Source: Xenophilus sp. E41
Lineage (GTDB): Bacteria > Pseudomonadota > Gammaproteobacteria > Burkholderiales > Burkholderiaceae_C
Length of the DNA stretch: 64,000 nt
Reading direction: 5' to 3'
Assembly: GCF_003671765.1 (NCBI RefSeq)
Contig: NZ_QPIB01000009.1
Location: 275,713 to 339,712 of the forward strand
Positions 54,848 to 62,833 of the stretch are shown here, piece after piece. Position numbers and translations under genes: made by a program. A model generated the notes under the pieces. That model was given only the letters and a program-made list of their open reading frames with translations, was not told the origin of the DNA and did not search any database. Positions within the stretch are counted from its first letter, which is position 1; each line of letters begins with the position of its first letter.

Positions 54848-56257
54848 ATGTCCACAGCCACCGCCCACGAGCCGCAGGGCAAGCACCAGTCGAAGAAGGC
54901 CGCCGCCAGCGGCTGGATCGGCTCCGCGCTCGAGTACTACGACTTCTTCATCTACGCCACCGCCGCGGCGCTGATCTTTCCGCAGATCTTCTTTCCCAAG
55001 GGCGACCCGGCGATCGCGATCATCGCGTCGCTCGCGACCTACGGCGTGGGCTACGTGGCGCGCCCCATCGGCGCCTTCGTGCTCGGCCACCTGGGCGACA
55101 CGCACGGCCGCAAGCAGGTGCTGGTGTGGTGCATGTTCCTGATGGGCTTCTCGACCATTGCCGTGGGCCTGCTGCCCACCTACGACCAGATCGGCCTGTG
55201 GGCGCCCGCGCTGCTGGTGCTGATGCGGCTGATCCAGGGCTTCGCCGTCGCCGGCGAGATCTCGGGCGCCAGCTCGATGATCCTGGAGCACGCCCCCTTC
55301 GGCCGCCGCGGCTTCTTCGCCAGCTTCACGCTGCAGGGCGTGCAGGCGGGCCAGATCCTGGCCGCCGCCGTGTTCCTGCCGCTCGCGCACTACATGCCCA
55401 CCGACCAGTTCAACAGCTGGGGCTGGCGCATTCCCTTCCTGCTGAGCTTCGTCGTCATCATCGCGGGCTGGATCATCCGCCGCGAAGTGGAGGAGACCCC
55501 GGCCTTCACCGACAAGTCCGAAGCCACGCAGCGCGCCCGCTCGCCCATCGTCGACGCCTTCAAGTACAGCACGCCCGACATGCTGCGCGTGGTGTGCATG
55601 GCCCTGATGAACGTGATCCCGGTGGTCGCCACCATCTTCGGCGCCGCCTACGCGGTGCAGCCGGCCTACGGCATCGGCTTCGCCAAGGACATCTACCTGT
55701 GGATCCCGGTGCTGGGCAACATCCTCGCGGTGCTGGTGATCCCCTTCGTGGGCAACCTGTCGGACAGGATCGGCCGCCGCCCGCCCATCATCGTGGGCGC
55801 GCTGCTCTCGGGCCTGCTGGCCTTCGGCTACCTGTACGCCATCAGCATCCGGAGCGTGCCGCTCGCGATCTGCATGTCGCTCCTGATGTGGGGCGTGGTC
55901 TACCAGGGCTACAACGCCGTCTTCCCCTCGTTCTACCCCGAGCTGTTCCCGACCCGCACCCGCGTGTCGGCCATGGCCATCTCGCAGAACATCGGCACCG
56001 CCATCACGGCCATGCTGCCCGCGCTGTTCACCGCCGTCGCGCCTCCCGGTGCGGCCAACATCTGGCTCACGGTGGGCGCCATCGCCTTCGGCATCACCGT
56101 GATCTCGGCCCTGGCTGCGCTCAGCGCCCGCGAGACCTACCGCGTCCACATGAAGGACCTGGGCAACGCCGACGCCGTGCCCGTGCCCCAGGCCGAATAC
56201 GATCGCCTGCGCGAACAGGCCCTGGGCGAGAGCCGCCTGCAGAACGCCGCTGCCTGA
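54848..56257 (+). CDS. MHS-family MFS symporter, shikimate/quinate type
   Basis: A 469-residue carrier with twelve helices. The MHS marks are present: SALEYYDFFIYATAAALIFP near residue 26, LGHLGDTHGRKQVLVW near residue 80 and RLIQGFAVAGEISGASSMIL near residue 125. It probably imports shikimate, quinate or dehydroshikimate with a proton, given its position between quiC and a second aroE-type gene. CGGAGACAAAGCC precedes the ATG. Confidence 0.88.
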   Translation: MSTATAHEPQGKHQSKKAAASGWIGSALEYYDFFIYATAAALIFPQIFFPKGDPAIAIIASLATYGVGYVARPIGAFVLGHLGDTHGRKQVLVWCMFLMGFSTIAVGLLPTYDQIGLWAPALLVLMRLIQGFAVAGEISGASSMILEHAPFGRRGFFASFTLQGVQAGQILAAAVFLPLAHYMPTDQFNSWGWRIPFLLSFVVIIAGWIIRREVEETPAFTDKSEATQRARSPIVDAFKYSTPDMLRVVCMALMNVIPVVATIFGAAYAVQPAYGIGFAKDIYLWIPVLGNILAVLVIPFVGNLSDRIGRRPPIIVGALLSGLLAFGYLYAISIRSVPLAICMSLLMWGVVYQGYNAVFPSFYPELFPTRTRVSAMAISQNIGTAITAMLPALFTAVAPPGAANIWLTVGAIAFGITVISALAALSARETYRVHMKDLGNADAVPVPQAEYDRLREQALGESRLQNAAA

Positions 56258-56284
56258 TCCCCCGCCCCCGAACTTTCGATTCCC

Positions 56285-57118
56285 ATGATTTCCGGCAAGA
56301 CCACCCTCATCGCCCACATCGGCTACCCGACCGAGACCTTCAAGGCGCCGATGATCTACAACCCCTGGTTCGATCAGCAGGACATCGACGCGGTGGTCGT
56401 GCCCATGGGCGTGAAAGCGGAGGACTACGCGGTGTCGCTGCCGCAGATCATGCGTTTCTCGAACCTGCGCGGCGCGCTGGTGACGATGCCGCACAAGATC
56501 TCGACGCTGTCGCTGGTCGACGAGGTGACGCCCACGGCGCGCATCGCCGGCGCCTGCAACGCGATCCTCAAGCGTGCCGACGGCAGCCTGCTGGGCGACA
56601 TGTTCGACGGTGCCGGCTTCGTGCGCGGCGTCGAGCGCAAGGGGCGGCCGTTCAAGGGCACGAGCGTGCTGGTGTCGGGCTCGGGCGGCGTGGGTTCGGC
56701 CATCGCGGCCTCCATCGCCGCCGCCGGCGCGGCCGAGCTGATGCTCTTCGACACGAATCCCGCATCGGCCGAGGCGCTGGCCGGGCGCCTGCGGGCTCAC
56801 TACCCGCAGCTCGTCGTGCACACCGGCTCGAAGGACCCGGCCGGCTTCGACGTGGTGGTCAACGCCACGCCGCTGGGCATGAAGGAGGGCGACCCGCTGC
56901 CCTTCGACGTCGAGCGCATCGCACCCACCACCTTCGTGGGCGAGGTCGTCATGAAGTCCGAATACACGCCGCTGTTGCAGGCCGCCAAGGCACGCGGTTG
57001 CGCGGTGCAGGTCGGCACCGACATGCTGTTCGAGCAGATCCCTGCCTACCTGGAGTTCTTCGGCTTCGGCAGCACCACGCCCGAGGCCCTGCGCGAAGTG
57101 GCGACACTGCGCTACTGA
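56285..57118 (+). CDS. shikimate/quinate dehydrogenase-type enzyme 2
   Basis: A 277-residue AroE-family enzyme. The substrate loop is GYPTETFKAPMIYNPWFDQQ, with Thr16 and Thr18 where the biosynthetic enzyme has Ser. Catalytic Lys71 is in LVTMPHK and Asp108 in GDMFDGAGFV, and the nucleotide site is VLVSGSGGVGSAIAASIA. It differs clearly from enzyme 1 of the same cluster, so the two probably act on different substrates (quinate versus shikimate) or cofactors. It follows the symporter gene by 27 bases. Confidence 0.87.
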   Translation: MISGKTTLIAHIGYPTETFKAPMIYNPWFDQQDIDAVVVPMGVKAEDYAVSLPQIMRFSNLRGALVTMPHKISTLSLVDEVTPTARIAGACNAILKRADGSLLGDMFDGAGFVRGVERKGRPFKGTSVLVSGSGGVGSAIAASIAAAGAAELMLFDTNPASAEALAGRLRAHYPQLVVHTGSKDPAGFDVVVNATPLGMKEGDPLPFDVERIAPTTFVGEVVMKSEYTPLLQAAKARGCAVQVGTDMLFEQIPAYLEFFGFGSTTPEALREVATLRY

Positions 57119-57176
57119 CAGGATGCGCCGCGGGCGGCGCACGACACGGTTCCACAACGAAGAAGGAGACAGCGAG

Positions 57177-58184
57177 ATGAAGAAGAGACAACTGCTGGCC
57201 GCCGCCCTGGCGGCCCTGGGCCTTCTGGCGGCCGGCCCGGCGCTGACGCAGGTGAAGGAGCGCGCCATCAAGTTCGCCTTCCAGAACCAGACCGGCCATC
57301 CGCAGGCCCAGGGCGCGCAGAAGTTCGCCGACCTGGTGGCCCAGAAGTCCGGCGGCAAGATGACCGTCAAGCTCTTCCCGGGCGGTGCGCTCGGCGGCGA
57401 CCTGCAGACCGTCTCGGCATTGCAGGGCGGCACGGTGGAGATGACGGTGCTCAACGCCGGCATCCTCGCGGCGCAGGTCAAGGAGTTCGCCGTCTACGAC
57501 TTCCCCTTCCTGTTCGGCAACGCGCAGGAGGCCGACGCCGTGACCGACGGCCCCTTCGGCCAGAAGCTGCTCGCGCGCCTGGACGAGAAGCAGATGCACG
57601 GACTGGCCTACTGGGACCTGGGCTTTCGCAACCTCACCAACAGCCGCCGCCCGGTGGCGAAGGCCGAGGACATCGCCGGCCTGAAGGTGCGGGTGATCCA
57701 GTCGCCGATCTACATCGACCTGTTCAACACGCTGGGCGCCAACGCCACGCCGCTGCCGTTCCCCGAACTGTTCCCGGCCCTGGAGCAGCGCGTGGTCGAC
57801 GGGCAGGAGAACCCCAACACGGTGATCCTGTCCTCCAAGTTCGCCGAGGTGCAGAAGCACATCACGCAGACGCGGCACATCTACAACCCGCAGGCGCTCA
57901 TCATCAGCAGGAAGTTCTGGGACACGCTCTCGGCCGACGAGAAGAAGGTGCTCACCGATTCCGCTGCCGAGGCCACCGCCTTCCAGCGCCAGGTGTCGCG
58001 CGGCGCCGCCGACTCGGCGCTGGCTGCGCTCAAGCAGGCCGGCATGACCGTGACCGAGTTGCCGCCGGCCGAGGTGGCGAAGCTGCGCGAGAAGGTCAAG
58101 CCCGTGATCGACAAGTACACCGCGAGCGTGGGCGAGTCGACGGTCAAGGAACTGATGGCCGAGATCGCCAAGGTGCGCAAGTAG
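57177..58184 (+). CDS. TRAP transporter solute-binding protein, DctP family
   Basis: A 335-residue periplasmic protein. The signal peptide ends near AAGPALTQ; the mature part starts KFAFQNQTGHPQAQGAQKFA and has the family block MTVKLFPGGALGGDLQTVSA and the ligand-Arg region LKVRVIQSPIYIDLFNTLGA. DctP proteins need DctQ and DctM membrane partners, which are not in the window. It may lend a binding protein to a TRAP carrier elsewhere. The ligand is probably a carboxylate such as quinate or shikimate, from context. GAAGGAGACAGCGAG precedes the ATG, and a strong terminator follows. Confidence 0.9.
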   Translation: MKKRQLLAAALAALGLLAAGPALTQVKERAIKFAFQNQTGHPQAQGAQKFADLVAQKSGGKMTVKLFPGGALGGDLQTVSALQGGTVEMTVLNAGILAAQVKEFAVYDFPFLFGNAQEADAVTDGPFGQKLLARLDEKQMHGLAYWDLGFRNLTNSRRPVAKAEDIAGLKVRVIQSPIYIDLFNTLGANATPLPFPELFPALEQRVVDGQENPNTVILSSKFAEVQKHITQTRHIYNPQALIISRKFWDTLSADEKKVLTDSAAEATAFQRQVSRGAADSALAALKQAGMTVTELPPAEVAKLREKVKPVIDKYTASVGESTVKELMAEIAKVRK

Positions 58185-58208
58185 AGGTGCGCACCTGCCG
58201 CCTGCCTG

Positions 58209-58250
58209 CCACGCCCGCCGGGTCGCATGCCCGGCGGGCGTGGCGCGTTT
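58209..58250 (+). terminator. terminator after the quinate/shikimate operon
   Basis: A perfect 14-bp stem (58209-58222 with 58230-58243) has a seven-base loop and a T-rich tail (GTTTGTT). It ends the operon that starts at quiC. Confidence 0.82.
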
Positions 58251-58253
58251 GTT

Positions 58254-58318
58254 GCTACGGATTTCATAGCTGCTCGCGCAGGCGGGGCGGGCGCCGCAGC
58301 CCGAAATCCTTCGAATCC
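58254..58318. repeat. dispersed intergenic repeat, copy B
   Basis: This is the second copy of the repeat at 8439-8503, in the same orientation, and lies directly after the terminator. The two copies share ATAGCTGCT, GCGCA and GGGCG-type blocks over about 65 bases. Confidence 0.65.
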
Positions 58319-58338
58319 GCCAGAGCGCGGATGCCTTC

Positions 58339-58416
58339 ATGAGTCCTTTCGCAGAAATCCTCTCGTTCGTCGCCACGCGGGTCGCCCGCGGCCGCCGCAA
58401 GGCCGGCGCATGGTGA
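58339..58416 (+). CDS. possible 25-codon leader peptide before the MFS gene
   Basis: ATG at 58339 opens a frame that begins MSPFAEILSFVATRVARGRR and ends at 58416. Its stop (TGGTGA) overlaps the MFS start at 58410. Codon use is GC3-rich, and the basic C-terminus resembles coupling leaders, but the ribosome site is weak. Reported as a possibility only. Confidence 0.28.
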   Translation: MSPFAEILSFVATRVARGRRKAGAW

Positions 58417-59669
58417 GTCCGGTACCGGGCGGTCCCTCGTCTTCGCAGCCGAACGGCGGCTTTCGCCGTCGCCGGCCCATGTCCTTCGCGCTGCTGCTGC
58501 CGCTGCTGCTGGCCGCCCAGCCGGTGGCGACCGACAGCTACTTGCCGGCGCTGCCGGCCATCGCGCGCGAGCTCGGCTCGGCCAGCAGCAGCCTCACCGT
58601 CTTCGTGCTGGCCTTCGGCCTGGCGCAGCTGCTGTGCGGCCCGCTGGCCGACCGCTTCGGGCGCCGGCCGGTGCTGCTCGCGGGCCTGGGCTGCTATGCC
58701 GTGGCGGCCGTGGGCTGTGCGCTGGCCGGCAGCGTGGGCTGGCTGGTGGGGTGGCGGGCGGTGCAGGGCTTCTCGATGGCGGCCATCCTGGTGTGTGCGC
58801 GCGCGGTGCGCGACCTGTACCCGGCGCACGAGGGGCCGCACATCATGGCGCGCGGCCTCACCGGGCTGGGCGTGGTCGCGCTGTTCGCGCCCGTGCTCGG
58901 CGCCTGGCTGGTGCAGGGCCTGGGATGGCGCTGGGTGCTGGGCGCGATGGCCGTCTATGCCGGCGTGCTCTTCGCGCTGTGCTGGCGCGACTTCGCCGAA
59001 ACGCACGCGCCGCTGGCGCCCGGCGAGGCCGCCACGCCCGTGGCCCGCGGCAGTGCGCGCGAGGTGTTCGCGAGCCGGAGCTTCCGCGCCTGGGCATCGC
59101 TCGCGGCCGCCACCTACGGCGGCATCTTCTGCTTCCTGCTGCTCTCGCCGATGGTCTACATCGACCTGCTGGGCCTGTCGCCGGCGCTGTACGGATGGAT
59201 TCCGGCGGGCGGTTCGCTGGTCTACATCGTCAGCACCACCCTGTGCCGGCGCCTGCTGCGGCGCTGGGGCGCCGTGCGCACGGTGCAGCTGGGCGCGTCG
59301 CTGAGCCTCGCGGGTGCCTGCATCCAGGCGCTCGGCTGTGCGCTGTGGCCGCAGTCGGCGCTGCCCCTGCTGCTCGGCCATGCGGTGTACGTGCTGGGCC
59401 ACGGCATCCACCAGCCCTGCGGCCAGGCCGGCGCGGTGGGCGACCTGCCGCAGCTGGCCGGCCGCGCGGTGTCGTGGTCGGGCTTCGCGATGATGCTCGT
59501 CGCCTTCTGCCTGGGGCAGTTCGCAGCGCGCTTCGTCGACAACACCATGAGCCACGGCGCCTGGCCGATGGTGCTGCCGATGGTCGCTGCGGGCCTGGCA
59601 CTCATGGCGATCGCTTTCGGCTGGCTGCCGCGCCTCGGGGTGGCGCGTGTCCCTGCGCGCCCCGCCTAG
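58410..59669 (+). CDS. Bcr/CflA-type MFS drug-resistance transporter
   Basis: A 419-residue carrier with twelve helices. It has PVATDSYLPALPAIARELGS near residue 45 and LCGPLADRFGRRPVLLAGLG near residue 75, the DHA1 Bcr/CflA pattern. It probably exports small drugs or metabolites. The start is uncertain: 58410 follows a weak site, and ATG 58479 (MSFALLLPLL) would remove a 23-residue Arg-rich lead. The upstream region holds copy B of the repeat. Confidence 0.87.
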   Translation: MVSPVPGGPSSSQPNGGFRRRRPMSFALLLPLLLAAQPVATDSYLPALPAIARELGSASSSLTVFVLAFGLAQLLCGPLADRFGRRPVLLAGLGCYAVAAVGCALAGSVGWLVGWRAVQGFSMAAILVCARAVRDLYPAHEGPHIMARGLTGLGVVALFAPVLGAWLVQGLGWRWVLGAMAVYAGVLFALCWRDFAETHAPLAPGEAATPVARGSAREVFASRSFRAWASLAAATYGGIFCFLLLSPMVYIDLLGLSPALYGWIPAGGSLVYIVSTTLCRRLLRRWGAVRTVQLGASLSLAGACIQALGCALWPQSALPLLLGHAVYVLGHGIHQPCGQAGAVGDLPQLAGRAVSWSGFAMMLVAFCLGQFAARFVDNTMSHGAWPMVLPMVAAGLALMAIAFGWLPRLGVARVPARPA

Positions 59670-59947
59670 CGGCCCGGGCGCCAACTACGCAGGGGCGCGT
59701 GGCGGATCAGCAGCGCCGTGGCCACGCCCAGCGGCACGCTGACCAGCGGCGACCACCAGCGCGCAGTGGCCAGGCACAGCACGATCGCGACGACCGCACC
59801 CAGGGTGGCTGCGGCGTCCGAGCTCCGTTCGCGCCCATTGCGCGACCTGCGCGCTTTGTGCGAGGCGCGCGCGATGCGCTTCCAGCGCGCCGGGCGCGGC
59901 CGTGAAGCCGGCGCTGCGGCGCAGCGCAGCGAAGAAGTGGGGGCCAT
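59666..59947 (-). CDS. small hypothetical membrane protein
   Basis: A 93-residue frame. A basic N-terminal half (many Arg/Ser) is followed by two hydrophobic segments, AAATLGAVVAIVLCLATARW and SPLVSVPLGVATALLIRHAP, and a short basic tail. Its end overlaps the MFS stop by four bases on the opposite strand. The hydrophobic half looks real, and the basic half may be a false extension. No family recognised. Confidence 0.4.
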   Translation of the reverse strand: MAPTSSLRCAAAPASRPRPARWKRIARASHKARRSRNGRERSSDAAATLGAVVAIVLCLATARWWSPLVSVPLGVATALLIRHAPLRSWRPGR

Positions 59948-60023
59948 GGTCGACGCTCTCGGGCGACCCCGAGGGCCGATGGCGCGGTTCTAGGCCCCGA
60001 CCAAGACAGCCGTTTGACAGGCC

Positions 60024-61295
60024 CTAGGCGCTGCGCGGTGCCGCCTCGCGCGCGTTGGCACGCTGCGCCAGCATGAACACCGGCATCGCCAGCAGCGCGC
60101 AGCCCGCCAGCACGGCGAAGGCCAGGCCGAAGTGGCCGCGTGCGCCGACCACCGCGTTGGCCACGCCGGCGCTCAGGGCCGCGCCGACGCCCTGCAGCGT
60201 GAGCACCAGGCCCAGCGCCAGGTTGTAGCGGCCGGTGCCGCGCGCGTAGCGCTCGACCATCAGCGGCGTGGCCACGCCCAGCGCGCCGGCCGCGATGCCG
60301 TCGAGCACCTGCACGGGGATGTTGGCCCACACGCTGGGAAAGCCCCAGGCCAGCAGGCCGCGCACCGGCAGGATCAGGATCGCCAGGTAGACGAAGGCCG
60401 ACAGGTCCAGCCGCCGGCTGCGCGCCACCCACAGCGCGACCGGCACCATGGTCAGCTGCGCGACGACGATGGCGACGCCGGTCCATAGCAGCGGCGCGGC
60501 ATCGGGCTGCGTCGCGGCCAGGCGCTGGTTCAGCAGCGGCAGCATGGCCGCGTTGCCCAGGTGGAAGAAGGCGCAGGCCAGCGCGAAGAGCCACAGCGCG
60601 CGGTGCCGCAGCAGTTCGCCGAAGCCACCCGGGCCCTCGGCCTGGGGCGCGCCGGCGCCGGCCTCCACGCCGCGCGCCGCGGCATGGTCGATGTCGCCGG
60701 CGCGGATGGTGGCCAGGCACAGCAGGCTGCCCACGGCCATCACCGTCATCACCGACATCATCCAGGGCGCGCCGAACTGCTGTGCCACGATGCCCGCGCC
60801 CAGTGCCGACACGATGTTGCCGGCGTGGCTCCAGGCCTCGTTGCGCCCGGTCTGCCGGCGCAGTCCCTCGCGCCGCGCCAGGCCCAGCGTGAGCGCGGCC
60901 AGCGCGGCGGCCAGCAGCGCGCCGGCCGCGCCCGCGACCACCTGCGAGCCGACCAGCAGCCACGGCGACTTCGTCATGAAAGCACAGCCGCTGCCCAGCG
61001 TGACCGCGACCACGGCAATGGCCATCAGCGCGCGCTTGGCAGTCCAGCCGTCGGCCCAGGCGCCGGCGAAGGGCGTCATGAGCACGGCGGCCAGCCCGCC
61101 GGCGGTCATCGTGAGGCCGATCAGCGTCTGGTCGACCCGCTGACTCTGCAGGTAAGTGGCGAGGAAGGGGCCGAGCCCGTCGCGCACGTCGGCCAGGAAG
61201 AAGGCCGTCCAGGCCAGGGCCGTGAGCGAGGCAGCGGCGGCGGGCGCGCCGGCCCGCCGGCCGGCCTCCAGGGGCATGGCGAGCGTGGTGGACAT
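60024..61295 (-). CDS. MFS transporter
   Basis: A 423-residue carrier with about twelve helices. It begins with a short Gly/Ala-rich lead, then LTALAWTAFFLADVRDGLGP and the intracellular loop AGAWADGWTAKRALMAIAVV. A charged central loop near residues 205-230 separates the two halves. I recognise the superfamily, not the substrate. The upstream gene on the same strand (61321-61860) ends 25 bases before it, so the three minus-strand genes may form one transcript. Confidence 0.85.
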   Translation of the reverse strand: MSTTLAMPLEAGRRAGAPAAAASLTALAWTAFFLADVRDGLGPFLATYLQSQRVDQTLIGLTMTAGGLAAVLMTPFAGAWADGWTAKRALMAIAVVAVTLGSGCAFMTKSPWLLVGSQVVAGAAGALLAAALAALTLGLARREGLRRQTGRNEAWSHAGNIVSALGAGIVAQQFGAPWMMSVMTVMAVGSLLCLATIRAGDIDHAAARGVEAGAGAPQAEGPGGFGELLRHRALWLFALACAFFHLGNAAMLPLLNQRLAATQPDAAPLLWTGVAIVVAQLTMVPVALWVARSRRLDLSAFVYLAILILPVRGLLAWGFPSVWANIPVQVLDGIAAGALGVATPLMVERYARGTGRYNLALGLVLTLQGVGAALSAGVANAVVGARGHFGLAFAVLAGCALLAMPVFMLAQRANAREAAPRSA

Positions 61296-61320
61296 GGACG
61301 GGCCTCTTCCTCGGCGCGGA

Positions 61321-61860
61321 TCAGCGGGCGGCCAGCGGCGTGCCGTTGACGGTGTGCGCCTCGATCACACGGCCACGGCCCGCGGCCAGCGGCTGCGACG
61401 GCCCTTCGGCGCGCACGTGCTCGCCGGGCTGGAGGCCCAGTTGCGCGAAGCCTTCGGGCTTCAGGTGCACGAAGTCGCCGGTGTCGAGCACGACGCCGTT
61501 GGGAGCGCCGTGCCGGGCGTGGTTGATGCGCAGCACGCGGCCCTCGACCGGTCCGTCGTCGTGCACCGGTGCCACGGGGTGGCCGTCGACCTCGCTCAGG
61601 CGGTGGAAGTCGTAGACCACGTGCGCACCCTCGCCCTTGGGCGAGGCCGGGCGCTCGCTGCCTTCGACCGTGATGCGCTGGCCGGGCTCGAGTTGCGCGA
61701 AGGCGGCCGCGGCAGCGGTGTCGTGCTTGTCGAAGACGAACTGCGTGGGCACGCCGTCGGTGTCGATCAGCACGCCTTCGTGCTCGCCGCGCGGGCTGTA
61801 GATGAGGTGCTGGAAGCGGCCTTCGACCGACCAGACGTCGATGAGTGTGTCGTGGGGCAT
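61321..61860 (-). CDS. hypothetical protein with two beta-module repeats (cytosolic)
   Basis: A 179-residue protein without signal peptide. Two copies of one module are seen. The first is near residues 5-75 (VEGRFQHLIYSPRGEHEGVL, then a second strand pair ending ITVEGSE). The second is near 105-170 (GRVLRINHARHGAPNGVVLD, then FVHLKP and HVRAEGPS). The same pattern recurs twice in the gene upstream, so this is a duplicated module family that I cannot assign; an OB/DUF5666-like small barrel is a guess. Confidence 0.7.
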   Translation of the reverse strand: MPHDTLIDVWSVEGRFQHLIYSPRGEHEGVLIDTDGVPTQFVFDKHDTAAAAAFAQLEPGQRITVEGSERPASPKGEGAHVVYDFHRLSEVDGHPVAPVHDDGPVEGRVLRINHARHGAPNGVVLDTGDFVHLKPEGFAQLGLQPGEHVRAEGPSQPLAAGRGRVIEAHTVNGTPLAAR

Positions 61861-61921
61861 GAGTGAATCTCGCAATGAAGACAGGATGGAAGGGACACGG
61901 GGCCACGGCGGCCCCGACAAG

Positions 61922-62689
61922 TCAGGCCGGGCGGCGGCGCGGGCCGGGGCGCGGTGCGTCGATGGGGCCCGAGAGCACCTCCTGCAGCGCCTGCTGCGTG
62001 GCGCCCAGGCGGGTCGCCTCGATGCCGGTGCCCAGGGGGCTGCGTGTGCCCCAGCCCTGCACGTAGAGCGGGGCACCGGGCTGCAGCAGGCCGCCGATCA
62101 TGCGACCCACGTGCGGCGGGAAGCGCACCACGGTGCCGTCGTCGAGCAGCGCGCCATGCGCGTCGCCGCGGTCGTTGAAGAGCACGCGCGCGATGCGGCC
62201 GCCGGCGCTCATCGAGGCCAGCGCGCCCAGGGGGCGTGGCGGCGGAGGCAGGGCGCCGGGCGAGGGCGGCTGGTCGGTCACGGCGCGGCCGTTGGCGCGG
62301 ATCTCCTGCGCCCGCAGCGCACCGGCATCGCCTGCACGCCAGCCGGTCGCGTCGATGCGGTCACCGACCCTGGCCAGTGCCGTCACGCTGGCCGAAAGAT
62401 GCGGCGCGAAGGCGATCTGGGTGCCGTTGTCCAGCAGCAGGCCGTCGGCCTCGCCGTTGGGGTTGACCAGCCAGCGTGCGACCTGGCCGCTCACGCTGGC
62501 CGTGGCCATCGGTGCCGGGGCCAGCGGGCCGCCCGGGGGTGGCGGCAGCGGGCCGGCCATGCCGGCGGGGTGAGGCATCGGGCCGCCGGGCGGTGCGGGT
62601 TGGGGCGCGGGCTGCGCGACTGCGAGGGCAGAGACTGCCATCAGGCCGGCCAGCAGGCTGGCGCGCAAGGAAGGAAGGGAAGTGGCCAT
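61922..62689 (-). CDS. secreted hypothetical protein with two beta-module repeats
   Basis: A 255-residue protein. The signal peptide MATSLPSLRASLLAGLMAVS ends near ALAVAQ, followed by a Pro/Gly-rich linker to about residue 60. Then come two modules: GQVARWLVNPNGEADGLLLD with GDRIDATGW, and GGRIARVLFNDRGDAHGALL with APLYVQGWG. The pattern (Gly-Val/Ile at a strand start, Gly-Glu/Asp-x-x-Gly-x-Leu-Leu-Asp) matches the modules of the next gene. AAGGAGCACACC precedes the ATG, and a sigma-54-like promoter lies 33 bases upstream. Confidence 0.75.
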   Translation of the reverse strand: MATSLPSLRASLLAGLMAVSALAVAQPAPQPAPPGGPMPHPAGMAGPLPPPPGGPLAPAPMATASVSGQVARWLVNPNGEADGLLLDNGTQIAFAPHLSASVTALARVGDRIDATGWRAGDAGALRAQEIRANGRAVTDQPPSPGALPPPPRPLGALASMSAGGRIARVLFNDRGDAHGALLDDGTVVRFPPHVGRMIGGLLQPGAPLYVQGWGTRSPLGTGIEATRLGATQQALQEVLSGPIDAPRPGPRRRPA

Positions 62690-62721
62690 GGTGTGCTCCT
62701 TGAAGGGATGTGCCATGGGCT

Positions 62722-62737
62722 TCCAAGACGCGTGCCA
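62722..62737 (-). promoter_or_regulatory. sigma-54-like promoter of the beta-module operon
   Basis: On the minus strand TGGCACG-N4-TTGGA matches the -24/-12 consensus TGGCACG-N4-TTGCW except for one base in the -12 element. The predicted start of transcription is near 62712, giving a short leader with AAGGAG. A sigma-54 activator gene lies immediately upstream, which makes the match more credible. Confidence 0.6.
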
Positions 62738-62742
62738 AGGGC

Positions 62743-62818
62743 GATTTCCTTTGAAATCAAGGACTTGCGTCTCCGACCCGCTCCGCGATCGGATGATGGC
62801 CGGACACCCCCTGTCCGG
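62743..62818. promoter_or_regulatory. inverted repeats upstream of the sigma-54-like promoter (candidate activator sites)
   Basis: Two perfect inverted repeats lie here: GATTTC-CTTT-GAAATC (62743-62758) and CCGGACA-CCCCC-TGTCCGG (62800-62818). The second is centred about 97 bases upstream of the predicted start, the usual place for an NtrC-type activator site. It could alternatively be a terminator stem for the activator gene, but no T-run follows in that direction. Confidence 0.5.
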
Positions 62819-62833
62819 AAACACGACAGCTTG

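Noticed and set aside
52679-57481. 1600-codon minus-strand open frame
   Set aside because: It is antisense to quiC, the symporter and aroE-type 2; its residues are low-complexity and match no family. Long antisense frames are expected at this GC content.
62800-62818. Intrinsic terminator for the sigma-54 activator gene
   Set aside because: The stem is good but no T-run follows in the reading direction; its place relative to the sigma-54-like promoter suits an activator site better.
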